A stretch of DNA of 64,000 nt from contig CAWGXI010000016.1 in the NCBI GenBank assembly GCA_963826515.1, positions 310,001-374,000 of the forward strand. Reading direction: 5' to 3'. Below, piece after piece: positions 34,765 through 44,171 of the stretch. The position numbers and the translations under genes were made by a program. Position 1 is the first letter of the stretch. Each line of letters begins with the position of its first letter. Under the pieces are notes generated by a model that was not told the DNA's origin, did no database searches, and worked only from the letters and a program-made list of their open reading frames with translations. The stretch is from DATFVJ01 sp963826515 (lineage in GTDB: Bacteria > Actinomycetota > Actinomycetes > Streptosporangiales > Streptosporangiaceae).

Positions 34765-36882
34765 CTATCGTTGCTGGACGGCGGGGCGCCGCTCGCTGAG
34801 CTGGCCCGATTCACGGCTGGGCACGCGTGCGAGACGGCTCGGCCACCAGACCCATCGGCCGAGATCCAGGTTGAGCGCGGTGACAAGCACCGAGCGGACA
34901 ACAATGGTGTCAAGCAGCACGCCGAACGCGACGGCGAAACCGAGTTCGGTCAGGAACGTGACGGGCAGCGTGCCGAGGACGGCAAAGGTGCCCGCGAGCA
35001 CCGCGCCGGCCGAGGTGATCACCCCTCCGGTGGTGGCCAGCCCGGTCAGCGCGCCGCTGCGCGGCCCGCGGCTTTTCGCCTCCTCGCGCACCCTCGTCAT
35101 CAAGAAGATGTTGTAGTCGATGCCGAGCGCCACGAGGAATACGAAGACGAACAGCGGGAACGAGGTATCCGCGCCGCCGAAGTTGAACAGGTGGTTGAAG
35201 ACGAGCGCGCTGACACCAAGCGACGCCGCGAACGACAGCACGACCGTCGCGATGAGCATCAGCGGCGCGACGAGTGCCCGCAGCAACAGCGCGAGCACGA
35301 CGAACACGACAGCCAGGATCACCGGGATGATCAGGTTCCGGTCGTGCGCGGCGGCGCGCTGGACGTCCAGATTGATCGCGGTGTTGCCGCCGACAAGCGC
35401 GTCGGCACCAGGGACCGCGTGCACCGCGGCGCGCACGCGGTCGACGGTGGCATCCGCTGTGTGGCTGTCTGGCGCAGAAGTCAGAGTTCCCTCCAGGTAG
35501 GCCTGGCCTGCCTTGGTCACCGGCGGGGTTACGCCGGTGATGCCGGGAGTGGCGCGGAAGGCGGAAAGCAGCCGCGCGGACTCAGACTCCTTGCCGACCA
35601 CTACGACCGGCTGGCCGCCGCCCGCCGGGAAGTGACGGGCCTGAACCGCCTCGCCAATAACCGAATCCGGGTGCCCGCGGAAGGACTGGGCGTCTGACAG
35701 GCCGCTGGCCTTGAGACCGGCCAGACCCAGCGCCATGACGCCGAGCACAAGGGCCGTGGTGACCCAGACAAGGCGCGGCCGAGGCGCGATGCCGCGGCCC
35801 ACCTTGGCCCAGAAGCCTGTGGTGGCCGGCTCAGCCGAGCCATAGCGCGGCTTGATCGGCCAGAAGACCCAGCGCCCGCAGATGACCAGCAACGCCGGCA
35901 GCAACGTGGTCATGGCTACGAAGGCGACCGCGATACCGATCGCAAGCACCGGTCCCATGCCCTTGGTGGAGTTCAGCTCGGCGATGAGCAGCGTGATCAG
36001 CCCGAGGATGACCGTGCCGGCGCTGGCCAAGATCGCAGGCCCGGCGCGGCGCAGCGCCTCGGTCATGGCCTCATGCCGGTCTTCGTGGCGTCGCAGTTCC
36101 TCCCGGTATCTGGCCGTCAGCAACAGCGCGTAATCGGTGCCCGCGCCGAAGACGAGGACATAAAGGATGCCCGCGCTCTGCCCGTTGACGGTCAGGCCGG
36201 CATGCTCGGCCAGCAGGTAGATGAGCGCTTCTCCGCTGGTCAAAGCGATGCCGGCGGAGATCACTGGAAGCAGCCAGAGTACCGGGCTGCGATAGGTGAT
36301 CAACAGCAACACGATGACGACCGTCAGCGTGGCGTAGAGCAGCGTGCTGTCGACGCCCTTGAATGCCTTGCTCGAGTCAGCAGCGGAGCCCAGTGGGCCC
36401 GCGATATGCGTGGTCAGGCCGTTCGCGTTCCGCTGTGCGATGCCGCGCAGCTTGCTGGCGGCCGCTCCCGCGCTGTTCCAGCCATTCTTGCCGAGGTTGA
36501 CCTGGACGATCGTCTCGGCCGCCTGGCCGTCCCTGGCGTAGTACGGGCCCGCGACCCCGCCGCGCACAACACCGGTGACGCTGGCGAAGGCCTTGGCGTC
36601 GGCCGCCACCTTCGCCCGGCCGGCCGGGGTCAGGCCAGCCGATGAGTCGTAAACCACGATGCCCGGGAAGACGTTGGGCGACTGGAACTTCGACTGGAAG
36701 TCCAGGACCTTGGTGGATTCAGCCTTGGCGGGCAGCCACGTGCTCGCGTCATTCTTCTCCGCACCGGTCAGTTTGCTGGACAGGGGTCCGGAGACGGCCA
36801 TGACGACGATCCAGAAAGCGAGGATCACCCATTTGGTCTTCCGCCCCGCTGGGATGCTGGCGATCTTGTGGGCCTTACTCAT
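34765..36882 (-). CDS. MMPL family RND transporter
   Basis: A 705-residue membrane transporter of the MMPL/RND superfamily. An N-terminal helix (WVILAFWIVVMAVSGPL) is followed by an extracytoplasmic loop, a first helix bundle (STLLYATLTVVIVLLLITYRSPVLWLLPVISAGIAL, then FGAGTDYALLLTARYREELRR with the proton-relay GxxxDY motif), a second loop, and a second bundle repeating the pattern (FLVALGIDYNIFLMTRVREE). GTDYALL and GIDYNIFL carry the paired Asp-Tyr residues of the family. ATG 36882 has a G-rich ribosome site. Such proteins export lipids or small hydrophobic compounds; without a lipid-synthesis neighbour the substrate is open. It seems the only intact gene between two blocks of pseudogenes. 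Confidence 0.94.
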   Translation of the reverse strand: MSKAHKIASIPAGRKTKWVILAFWIVVMAVSGPLSSKLTGAEKNDASTWLPAKAESTKVLDFQSKFQSPNVFPGIVVYDSSAGLTPAGRAKVAADAKAFASVTGVVRGGVAGPYYARDGQAAETIVQVNLGKNGWNSAGAAASKLRGIAQRNANGLTTHIAGPLGSAADSSKAFKGVDSTLLYATLTVVIVLLLITYRSPVLWLLPVISAGIALTSGEALIYLLAEHAGLTVNGQSAGILYVLVFGAGTDYALLLTARYREELRRHEDRHEAMTEALRRAGPAILASAGTVILGLITLLIAELNSTKGMGPVLAIGIAVAFVAMTTLLPALLVICGRWVFWPIKPRYGSAEPATTGFWAKVGRGIAPRPRLVWVTTALVLGVMALGLAGLKASGLSDAQSFRGHPDSVIGEAVQARHFPAGGGQPVVVVGKESESARLLSAFRATPGITGVTPPVTKAGQAYLEGTLTSAPDSHTADATVDRVRAAVHAVPGADALVGGNTAINLDVQRAAAHDRNLIIPVILAVVFVVLALLLRALVAPLMLIATVVLSFAASLGVSALVFNHLFNFGGADTSFPLFVFVFLVALGIDYNIFLMTRVREEAKSRGPRSGALTGLATTGGVITSAGAVLAGTFAVLGTLPVTFLTELGFAVAFGVLLDTIVVRSVLVTALNLDLGRWVWWPSRLARVPSRESGQLSERRPAVQQR

Positions 36883-37839
36883 CGGGTCCCCCAGATTCGG
36901 CCGTGAGCACGCAGCCCACTCCTTGCAGGTCCTTATGCAGGTCGCGGGCGGCGAGCCCGCTGAATGCCCTGGTGTGGGCGAACATCACAGCTCCTATCTG
37001 CGGGAACACGAGCACGTACTAGTTAGACAGGGTGGCGCGCCGGAACTCATCGGCGGCGCCGCAACCGTCCTTCCCGGATGCGGGCTTCCCGGATACGGGC
37101 TTCCCGGCCCGCGGGCCAGGCGCCACGAATGGGTGTAGATGTCCCAGGATGTGGCCGCCATGGGCGGCGAGGCATCCGCCAGGTGGCCGACGTTGTTCGC
37201 CGCGAGCGCTCGGCGGCAGGTCAATCACGTGCTGGTCGCTCTTGGCGGTGCTTGGCACGGCGCAGCGCCTTCGCCCGGACAATGTCTGGGTCACGCGGGT
37301 CGGGCGGCAGGACCTCAGGACAGGGGCGTTCGCGCCGGGCCTTGTGCCGCTCGATGCGGATGCGCTTCATCGCTTACCTCCTCGGCCAGACGGCGCCGCG
37401 AGGAGGGCGAATGCGACATGGCGTTCTCCGGTGATCCTTGCGCGTCGTTGCTGTCTCATGCGCGTCTCTTGCGCGTCGTTGCGTCTCTTGCGCGTCGTTG
37501 CGTCTCTTGCGCGTCGTTGCTGTCTACTGTGTGCGGAGCACGCCAGCGCCTACATCGGTCAGGGAAATAAATGACTACCGGCGCTGCGAGAATCGTTCAG
37601 TTAGATGACGCTTTCCCATGGCCTAGCGTGACATCGCGCCGCGACCTATGTTGGATCTTGTGCCGCGGGAAGCAACAGCCACGCCGATCTGGCGTGGCTG
37701 TTGGCCCGCACGGACGAGTCGGCAAGGGGCCAGCCGGTACGCCGCCAGCCGGCGAGCGGCCAGCCGGTACGCCGCCAGCCGGCGAGCGGCCAGCCGGTAC
37801 GCCGCCAGCCGGCGAGCGGCAGGCCGGCGAGGGGCTTCC
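36883..37839. other. Non-coding region with two tandem arrays
   Basis: At about 37438-37524 a roughly 22-bp unit (tgcgcgtcgttgcgtctct) repeats about four times. At 37731-37820 a 30-bp unit starting cagccggtacgccgccagcc is repeated exactly three times, fused in frame to the broken end of the sugar-porter remnant. No independent gene is supported. Confidence 0.7.
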
Positions 37840-38700
37840 AGCAGCCAGAACACCGGTCCGAGCCCGATGGCGAAGGATCCGGTGTAGATGAGCAGACCGG
37901 CGATCGCGATGTAGGCGCCGCTGCCATGCAGATCGCTGCCGCCGATGAGGAACGTGAAGGCGACCACGATCATCCCGGCCGCCATTCCTGTGGTGCCGCC
38001 CAGCAGCAGCGGGCGCCGGCCAGTGCGATCCAGGAGCCGGATTGCGACGATCGTCGTCAGGACATTGACAGCGCCATTGACGACGTTGGCCAGCAACGCG
38101 GCGGAGTTGCCCAGGCCCAGCCTGTGACAGCAGAGTGGGCGCGTAGTAAATGATGGTGTTGATGCCGGTGATCTGCTGGAACACCGCCAATGCGACTCCG
38201 ATGATCATGACATGGCGTACCGCGGCGTTGAGGACCTCGCAGAAGCTGGACTTGCGTGCGGACAGTTCACGCACCTCGGCGATCTCGGCGTCGATGTCGC
38301 CCTCGGCCCGTACTCGGCGCAACACCGTGCGCGCCTCATCCTCGCGGCCCTGGGCGACCAGCCAATGCGGGCTCTCGTGCTGGAAGAGATGCCCACGAAC
38401 ATCAAGATGGCTGGAATCGCGGCCAGGCCAAACATCAGCCGCCAGTTCTGGCTGGACGCCAATCCGTAGTCGACGAGGTAGGAGACGAGGATGCCGGACG
38501 TGATGGCCAGCTGGTTGAAGCTGACCAGGGCGGCGGGACAAGCTCGCCGATGTAGAGCGGCACGGCCATCGACGCTGAGCCGACCCCCAGGCCGATGATC
38601 ACCCGCGCCGCCACCAGGATGCCGTAACTCGGAGAGAAGGCTGCAAGCAACACCCCGGCGACGAAGAGCGCGGCAGTGCCCAGCACCGTGGCCCGGCGGG
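37840..38700 (-). pseudogene. MFS sugar-porter transporter, three frameshifts, broken C-terminus
   Basis: Successive frames spell most of a sugar porter: ATVLGTAALFVAGVLLAAFSPSYGILVAARVIIGLGVGSASMAVPLYIGELVPP; then LVSFNQLAITSGILVSYLVDYGLASSQNWRLMFGLAAIPAILMFVG; then ESPHWLVAQGREDEARTVLRRVRAEGDIDAEIAEV and FQQITGINTIIYYAPTLLSQ; then NVVNGAVNVLTTIVAIRLLDRTGRRPLLLGGT, ending GLGPVFWLLEA. Signature residues PESP-type, QQITGIN and DRTGRRPLL are all recognisable. The first helix is replaced by an oxidoreductase fragment and the last three helices by a 30-bp repeat array. Not functional. Confidence 0.88.
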
Positions 38701-39242
38701 GCGTCAACCAGCTCTGCCAGGGCTGCGCCCCGGTCGCGCCGCTCTTCGTGTTCTCGCAGTGCCTCTCGCAGTGCCTCATCGAAACCCATCTGGCCGAACA
38801 GCCCGCGGTAACCGGCCCCGAGCGGGACGCCGGGCCGGGCCATCGCGTAGCCGAGCACCTGCTCGCCGAAGGCCCGCCTGGCGGCGGCCACGTCGTCGAT
38901 GCACACGCGGACATACGTGGTCGTCGAGATGTCGCTGGGATCGCGCCCAGCACGCACCGCGCCCTCGCGGATCCGCACCCGGCTGGCGGCAGTACGTTCC
39001 GGTGTGGCCCAGCTGAGCAGCGCGCCGTCGGCCACCTCGCCTGCCAGCCGGAGCATGTGCGGACCGAGCGACTCCCAGAACAACGGCCCGTAGCCGCCGG
39101 TGCCCAGACCAAGCACGAACCGCCCTGACGACAGCTGGGCCACCGTCGCCGCCTGTTCCCCGAGCACCGTTTCGCCTGTTACCCGCGATGTCTCAGCGGG
39201 TGAGAGCACTGTCCACTGCGCCCGCGTAGAGCTCGGCGGCAC
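38690..39242 (-). pseudogene. LLM-class flavin (luciferase-like) oxidoreductase, internally deleted
   Basis: The frame reads VLGEQAATVAQLSSGRFVLGLGTGG, jumping to LFWESLGPHMLRLAGEVADGALLSWATPERTAASRVRIREGAVRAGRDPSDISTTTYVRVCIDDVAAARRAFGEQVLGYAMARPG. This is an F420/FMN-dependent luciferase-like enzyme with the start and about 80-100 central residues missing. Its 3' end joins the sugar porter after LREHEERRDRG. A deletion seems to have fused two adjacent genes on the same strand. Confidence 0.8.
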
Positions 39243-39336
39243 GCCAGCAGTACCAGGCCACTACCGGCGGCCGCCACGTAACTGCTGGCCGGGCGGGTGG
39301 ATCTCGGCCGTTCGGACGGGGTTAAGTCTGCGTCTG

Positions 39337-40209
39337 TCAGGCGCGTCGTCGTGCGTCCATCAGCCGCAGGATGAGCGGAGTGAAGATCAGCTGCATCGCC
39401 AGCTCCATCTTCCCGCCCGGCACGACGATGATGTTTGGCCGCGACATGAACGAGTCGTGCAGCATGGACAGCAGGTAGGGAAAGTCGATGCCCTTCGGGT
39501 TGGCGAACCGGATGACGACAAAGCTCTCGTCGGCGCTCGGGATGAAGCGGGCGATGAAAGGATTCGATGTGTCCACCGTCGGCACCCGCTGGAAGTTCAC
39601 GTGCGTCCGTGAGAACTGCGGGCAGATGTACTTCACGTAGTCCGGCATGCGCCGTAGAACGGTGTCGACCACATCCTCGCTGGAATAGCCGCGCGCGGTC
39701 TTGTCCCGATGCAGCTTCTGGATCCACTCCAGGTTGATGATCGGGACAACTCCGACCAGCAGGTCCGCGTGCTCGGCGACGTCCGCCTTGTCGGTGACCG
39801 CGGCACCGTGCAGTCCCTCATAGAAGAGCAGATCGCTGTCGGGGTCGACGTCCGCCCATGGTGTGAACGTCCCGGCCTGCTGGCCGTAGACGCTGGCCTC
39901 CTCCAGGTCGTGGAGGTACTTGCGGATCTTTCCGCCACCATGCTCGCCGTACTCGCGAAACAGCGCCTCGAGGTCTTCGAGCAGGTTCGCCTCGGGCGAG
40001 AAATGGCAGAAGTGGTGGTTGCCTCCCTGCGCCGCTTCCGCCGTGGCGGCCTTCATCTGTTCCCGGTCGAAACGGTGGAACGAGTCACCCTCAACGATCG
40101 TTGCGTTGATCATTTCTCTCTGGAAGATGTGCTGGAAGGTCCTGGTCACCGAAGAGGTGCCTGCTCCGGACGAGCCGGTGATGGCGACGACGGGATGCTT
40201 GGCCGACAT
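39337..40209 (-). CDS. prk: Phosphoribulokinase
   Basis: A 290-residue class I (proteobacterial-type) phosphoribulokinase, making ribulose-1,5-bisphosphate from ribulose-5-phosphate and ATP, specific to the Calvin-Benson cycle. Features: P-loop ITGSSGAGTSSVTRTF, EGDSFHRFDREQM, HFCHFSPEANLLEDLEALF, the Walker B-like LLFYEGLHGA, and DLLVGVVPIINLEWIQKLHRDKTARGYS with the catalytic/Arg-rich loop. AGGAG lies just before the ATG. It starts 15 bases after the fbp stop on the same strand, forming an operon. RuBisCO genes are not in the window; the downstream side is pseudogenes. Confidence 0.96.
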   Translation of the reverse strand: MSAKHPVVAITGSSGAGTSSVTRTFQHIFQREMINATIVEGDSFHRFDREQMKAATAEAAQGGNHHFCHFSPEANLLEDLEALFREYGEHGGGKIRKYLHDLEEASVYGQQAGTFTPWADVDPDSDLLFYEGLHGAAVTDKADVAEHADLLVGVVPIINLEWIQKLHRDKTARGYSSEDVVDTVLRRMPDYVKYICPQFSRTHVNFQRVPTVDTSNPFIARFIPSADESFVVIRFANPKGIDFPYLLSMLHDSFMSRPNIIVVPGGKMELAMQLIFTPLILRLMDARRRA

Positions 40210-40224
40210 CTGTTCTCCTGCTGG

Positions 40225-41301
40225 TTAAGTGATCCGGAACAGGGAACGGCTGTTGAAGAGCGAGTCGTCGAATGCTGACTTCTGTCCTCCAGCCTGCTCG
40301 CGGTGGTAACGCTCGATCCGCTCGACCTCGTTCCTGGATCCGAGGATCAAAGGCGCACGCTGGTGGAGGCTAGCCGGCTGGAGTTCCATCAGGCGCTCAC
40401 GTCCAGTGCTAGCGCCACCGCCGGCCTGCTCAACGATGAAGGAGATCGGATTGCACTCGTACATCAGCCGGAGCCACCCCGGCCTGGCCGGTTCCTTGCT
40501 GTCCTTGGGATAAAGGAAGACACCGCCGCGGGTGAGGATGCGGTACGTCTCAGCCACGAGCGAAGCGATCCAGCGCATATTGAAGTCCCGGCCACGCGGT
40601 CCGGTCTTGCCGGCCAGGCACTCCTGGATGTAACGGCGCACCGGCGGCTCCCAGAAACGCTCGTTGGAGGCGTTGATCGCGAACTCCTCGCAGTCCTCGG
40701 GGATGCGCAGCTGCGGATGAGTGAGGATGAACGCCCCGATGTCGCGATCGAGTGTGAATCCGTCGACGCCGTCGCCGGTGGTGAGGATCAGCAACGTGGA
40801 TGGCCCGTACAAGGCGAAGCCTGCGCAGACCTGAGCGACGCCCGGCTGGAGGAAGTGCTCGACCCGCGGCTGCGAGCCCGGGTCTGGGCTGCGCAAGATG
40901 GAGAAGATCGTGCCAACCGAACTGCTGGCGTCAATGTTGCTTGAGCCGTCCAGCGGGTCGAATACCAGCAGGTACTTCCCGCGTCTGTCGGTTGCGGGAA
41001 CGGGGTAGATGTCCTCCATCTCCTCTGATGCCATCGCCGCCAGGTGACCGGTCCATTCCGTCTCGCCGATCATAACGTCGTTGCTGATGGCGTCGAGCTG
41101 TCTCTGCACCTCGCCGGGGACGTTCTCCACGGCGGCGCTTCCTAGTGCGCCGACGAGCGCGCCGCGGCTAACCTGATTGCTGATGATCTTCACGGCCGTT
41201 GCCACTGCGTTGAGCAGCCCAGAGAAGTCACCGGTCGAGCCGGGATGGCGGTGTTCAGCCTCGATGGTGTAACGGGTTAGTGTCTTGCGTTCTTCACGCA
41301 C
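40225..41301 (-). CDS. fbp: Fructose-1,6-bisphosphatase, class I
   Basis: A 358-residue class I fructose-1,6-bisphosphatase. Motifs: LDAISNDVMIGETEW, the acidic metal loop MASEEMEDIYPV, LLVFDPLDGSSNIDASSSVGTIFSI, CAGFALYGPSTLLILTTGDGV, TRGGVFLYPKDSK and YECNPISFIVEQAGGGASTGRERLMELQPASLHQRAPLILGS. GTG 41301 is chosen so that the protein starts VREERKTLTRYTIEAEH; a start further up would add a low-complexity leader. First gene of the fbp-prk operon. In autotrophs the pair regenerates the Calvin-cycle acceptor; fbp also serves gluconeogenesis. Confidence 0.96.
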   Translation of the reverse strand: MREERKTLTRYTIEAEHRHPGSTGDFSGLLNAVATAVKIISNQVSRGALVGALGSAAVENVPGEVQRQLDAISNDVMIGETEWTGHLAAMASEEMEDIYPVPATDRRGKYLLVFDPLDGSSNIDASSSVGTIFSILRSPDPGSQPRVEHFLQPGVAQVCAGFALYGPSTLLILTTGDGVDGFTLDRDIGAFILTHPQLRIPEDCEEFAINASNERFWEPPVRRYIQECLAGKTGPRGRDFNMRWIASLVAETYRILTRGGVFLYPKDSKEPARPGWLRLMYECNPISFIVEQAGGGASTGRERLMELQPASLHQRAPLILGSRNEVERIERYHREQAGGQKSAFDDSLFNSRSLFRIT

Positions 41302-42119
41302 GGCTCTTCTGCCTCTCGCGGGACATACGCAACGTTGCGGGAACGCGGCCGTGGTGACCAACTGGCCACCCGCGGCAGGGGCCGACGGCCCCGCGCGGTC
41401 CGCAGACGCCGCGGGCGCGCACAAATCCAGTCCCCCAGCCGCGCGCCCAACTCCATTGTCCTACGTGCGCCACCTTCTACGAAGAGTTCACTGACGGGGA
41501 TCAGAAGTTGCCAGGCTCCGCAGGTTCACAGCTTACCGAAGGATGGCTCCTCAGCCCAGGGACCACTGGCCAAGTCATAAGCAAGAGCACGGCGCACAAG
41601 GCGAGCCGAGTGTCACCTCGCGGCAGCCGTTCGGGATAAAGGCCGGCAGCCGCGGTCCCGCGGTCCCGTCTCACCGCAGCGCAAACGGGCCGTTCGAATC
41701 GTCCTACCAGGGCTGACGCCACGGTGTGACGGCGGCCTGCACGATCGACAGCTCCGGCACCTACGGCCGGCGGATGGAGATGCCGTGCGACCAGGTGCGT
41801 GTCCCGCATGGCGGCCTGCCGGCGAGAATGGGTCCGTGATCGACTTCGCCGGCGGTGCTGGACAGTTCACTACGTGGGATGGTGAACCGGTCAGCCGCCG
41901 AGGCCCATCGGCGGTGCCGGCCGGCGGCGCTGGCAGCGTCCTTTATCACGGCGTGTGAAGGCTCTGGTTTTTTGCTGACACCAGGGTTTCTGCTGACACC
42001 AGGGTTTCTGCTGACACCACCGCGCAGCAGCGGCGCGAGTCCTGCGTCCAGCAGCCAGCTCAGCCTGGCTTGCGGGCTACGACCCGGCGGGCTACGACCC
42101 GGGATGTACTGAGCCGGGC
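41302..42119. other. 0.8-kb region upstream of fbp with repeats
   Basis: It holds a copy of the dispersed motif (41619-41640, cgcggcagccgttcgggata) and an 18-bp tandem array at about 41968-42020 (tttctgctgacaccaggg, three copies). Open frames crossing it are proline/arginine-rich shadows. No LysR-type cbbR gene is present, although one often sits here in Calvin-cycle operons. Confidence 0.5.
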
Positions 42120-42220
42120 GTGATCTGGCCGGCCCGAAGGCGAGCACGACCAGCCGCGCCCCGAGCTTGGCAAGGATCTGCTTGACAAGCGTCTTCACTG
42201 TGGCCGCGCTCATCGCCACC
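42120..42220 (-). pseudogene. LuxR-type helix-turn-helix fragment
   Basis: The frame VAMSAATVKTLVKQILAKLGARLVVLAF matches the recognition helix of LuxR/NarL-type response regulators ('.LS..TVK.HV..IL.KLGARDR.QAV.LA'). About 30 residues survive, and a few expected residues between GAR and VVLAF are deleted. No receiver domain is visible upstream. A response-regulator leftover. Confidence 0.65.
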
Positions 42221-42400
42221 CGCGCCCGGCTTCGGCTCGGGGCGAGACGCCCGGCACTCGTGATTTTTCCTGAACGGCTGCGCCAACTGGCGCTCGAATG
42301 CCAGCTGGCGCAGCGCCTCCAGCGCCGCCATTTTGAAGGCGCACCGCGCGGTCGAGTTGGCTGCGCCAAAGCCCAGCCGACTGCGCTACCTAAAGCTGAG

Positions 42401-43027
42401 TCAAATGACGGGCCGGCTTGCCGCATCACTGGCGCACCCACCGCGCGGAGCACGAGGATGGGGGCGGCGGGCAGGCGGTGTGAGCCTTGTGGAGAACATA
42501 GCCCACACGACTTTTCCCATGTCGCTTAGCGTCGTGTAGCCCCAGTTGTCGCTGAGGGCGCAGATGATGTGCAGTCCGCGCCCGGTCTCGGCGAGTGAAT
42601 CCGGCGCTTTGGGCACTGGAGCCACCTCACTCGGGTCGGCGACCGCGCATAGCACGCAGGGCCCAGGCCGTAGCAGGCCGAGCCGGATCGGCCACCGGGG
42701 CCTGCTCTCGCCAAAACCTGGCAGCGCGTGCCTCAACGCGTTGGTCAGTAGCTCAGACACGACGATCGCGATGTCCTCGCTGCGTTCTGTCACGCCCCAC
42801 CGATGAACGGTGTCGATGGTGAAGTCGCGCGCTGCGCGGACCGATCCGGCATCCATGCCTGGCGTGCACGTGGCGATCCGCGGCAAGCAGGTCCAGCCCA
42901 TGGCCCCCATGGGGGCGGCATCCGGCGATAGCGGCCAATTCCCGCTCGCCACGTGGGCCATCTCCGCAGCAGGCGCCAGCCAGTGGCAGGCGGTGCTGTC
43001 TGCCGGGCCCGATAGGTGCGGTGTCAT
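42401..43027 (-). CDS. Anti-sigma-type ATP-binding protein (HATPase_c_2)
   Basis: A 208-residue protein whose central part is a SpoIIAB/RsbW-like GHKL fold: VRAARDFTIDTVHRWGVTERSEDIAIVVSELLTNALRHALPG (N box SELLTNALRH), CVLCAVADPSEVAPV (G1-like, normally D.G) and AETGRGLHIICALSDNWGYT (G2). The C-terminal ~35 residues are Pro/Arg-rich. The family includes serine kinases that sequester sigma or anti-anti-sigma factors, plus many stand-alone regulators in actinomycetes. ATG 43027 is set by a four-base ATGA overlap with the upstream small gene. No sigma factor or STAS partner is next to it. Confidence 0.85.
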   Translation of the reverse strand: MTPHLSGPADSTACHWLAPAAEMAHVASGNWPLSPDAAPMGAMGWTCLPRIATCTPGMDAGSVRAARDFTIDTVHRWGVTERSEDIAIVVSELLTNALRHALPGFGESRPRWPIRLGLLRPGPCVLCAVADPSEVAPVPKAPDSLAETGRGLHIICALSDNWGYTTLSDMGKVVWAMFSTRLTPPARRPHPRAPRGGCASDAASRPVI

Positions 43028-43251
43028 CGCTTTGAGATCAATCCCGTGGCGACAGGAGCGACGACAAGAGGGAATCGTCCACCCGCGTCCTGCCGATGCG
43101 CCGGCGGTAGGCCGTCGGCGGCGAATTCTTGGATCGCCAGCCACTCACCCGTGCTTACCAGTTCGCCCGGCACTGTCCGACGGTGGGCGCTATAAGCTGG
43201 CTGAGCTTCGGCCGCAATCGGCACCTGGCGGGTCCAGAACCGCCTGATCAT
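43024..43251 (-). CDS. Small hypothetical protein coupled to the ATP-binding regulator
   Basis: A 75-residue protein, MIRRFWTRQVPIAAEAQPAYSAHRRTVPGELVSTGEWLAIQEFAADGLPPAHRQDAGGRFPLVVAPVATGLISKR. AAGGAG stands seven bases before the ATG and its stop overlaps the start of the ATP-binding gene, so it is very likely translated and co-expressed. No membrane helix and no family recognised. By position it could be a modulator of the ATP-binding protein, but this is only an inference. Confidence 0.65.
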   Translation of the reverse strand: MIRRFWTRQVPIAAEAQPAYSAHRRTVPGELVSTGEWLAIQEFAADGLPPAHRQDAGGRFPLVVAPVATGLISKR

Positions 43252-43486
43252 GTGCGTTTCTCCTTAACGTTCTTGCGCGCCGCTGCAGCGAGTGTTAGCT
43301 CGCAGCCTCCGCAGATGGGTAATCAGCCATCGCGGGCCGGCCGATAAGCAGCGGTTCCCTGCTGACCCGTTGCCGGTGAGGCCGGGGACGTGCCTCCGGG
43401 CTGTCAAGCGGCCGCCGCCGCTGCGAGCACGGCGGTTGCGGTGGATCCGGCGAGCTTGCGGCGGCGGCCGGAGGCTGCGCGGCTGG

Positions 43487-44155
43487 TCACGCCTGCGGCC
43501 TGCCGGATGCGCTGATGGCGGTGCCAAGGTTGCGCATCGCGGCGGACATCAGGAAGGCCCTGGCGATAGCCGTGTCCCGGTCCCAAAGCGCAACCGGGTG
43601 GGAGGCCCAGAAGCCGGGCCCGCTTTGCTGGCATCTGGGGCAAGCAAGCCGGCCGAGGGCGTCTACGCGCCAGCCGGCGGAGATCGCCCGGGCGCGGATG
43701 TCGGCCTCGCCAAGCGCCGCTGGGTCGTCGTGGTGCGAGATGCAGGCACCCATCTCGCACCAAGCGATCGGTATCCGTAGCCGGTCGCCGATCGCGGCCC
43801 GCTCCGTAATCTCAACGCGGGGACTGATCTCAAGCCTTGTTTCAAGCCTGGTCGCAGGCAGCGCATCGGCGGCGGTTCCGTGCCTGGCAACACGACTGCC
43901 TGCCGGCCCAGCATGGCCATCCGCTGCCGGCCCAGCAAGGCCGTTGCCTGCCGGACCGGCACGGCCGTCGGCTGCCGGGCCGGCACCGCAATCGCCTGCC
44001 GGCCCGGCACCGCCATCGCCTGCCGGCCCGGCACCGCCATCGCCTGCCGGCTCAGCGTCGCCGTCGTCACGCAGCTCCGCGATCCAGTCGTTCATTTCAA
44101 GCCAGCCGTTCATCTCCAGCAGGCTGGCGTCGTCTGGCCAGATCTTGATCTTCAT
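43487..44155 (-). CDS. Hypothetical protein with Gly/Pro/Ala-Asp repeat and C-terminal Cys pair
   Basis: A 222-residue protein with GGAGG eight bases before its ATG. It starts MKIKIWPDDASLLEMNGWLEMNDWIAELRDDGD, continues with degenerate GPAGDGGA octapeptide repeats (about residues 35-85), then a structured C-terminus: RLRIPIAWCEMGACISHHDDPAALGEADIRARAISAGWRVDALGRLACPRCQQSGPGFWASHPVALWDRDTAI. The pairs CEMGAC and CPRC could bind zinc. Similar C-termini occur in unnamed proteins near ATP-binding regulators in actinomycetes. It is in line with the 64-residue gene upstream and the small gene/ATPase pair downstream. Function unknown. Confidence 0.75.
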   Translation of the reverse strand: MKIKIWPDDASLLEMNGWLEMNDWIAELRDDGDAEPAGDGGAGPAGDGGAGPAGDCGAGPAADGRAGPAGNGLAGPAADGHAGPAGSRVARHGTAADALPATRLETRLEISPRVEITERAAIGDRLRIPIAWCEMGACISHHDDPAALGEADIRARAISAGWRVDALGRLACPRCQQSGPGFWASHPVALWDRDTAIARAFLMSAAMRNLGTAISASGRPQA

Positions 44156-44171
44156 ATGCAGGCCTCCAGTT

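Noticed and set aside
34657..35697. 346-codon plus-strand frame opposite the MMPL gene
   Set aside because: Extremely charged, low-complexity translation (EDEQRERGIR, QQREHDEHDSQDHRDD) arising from antisense of membrane helices.
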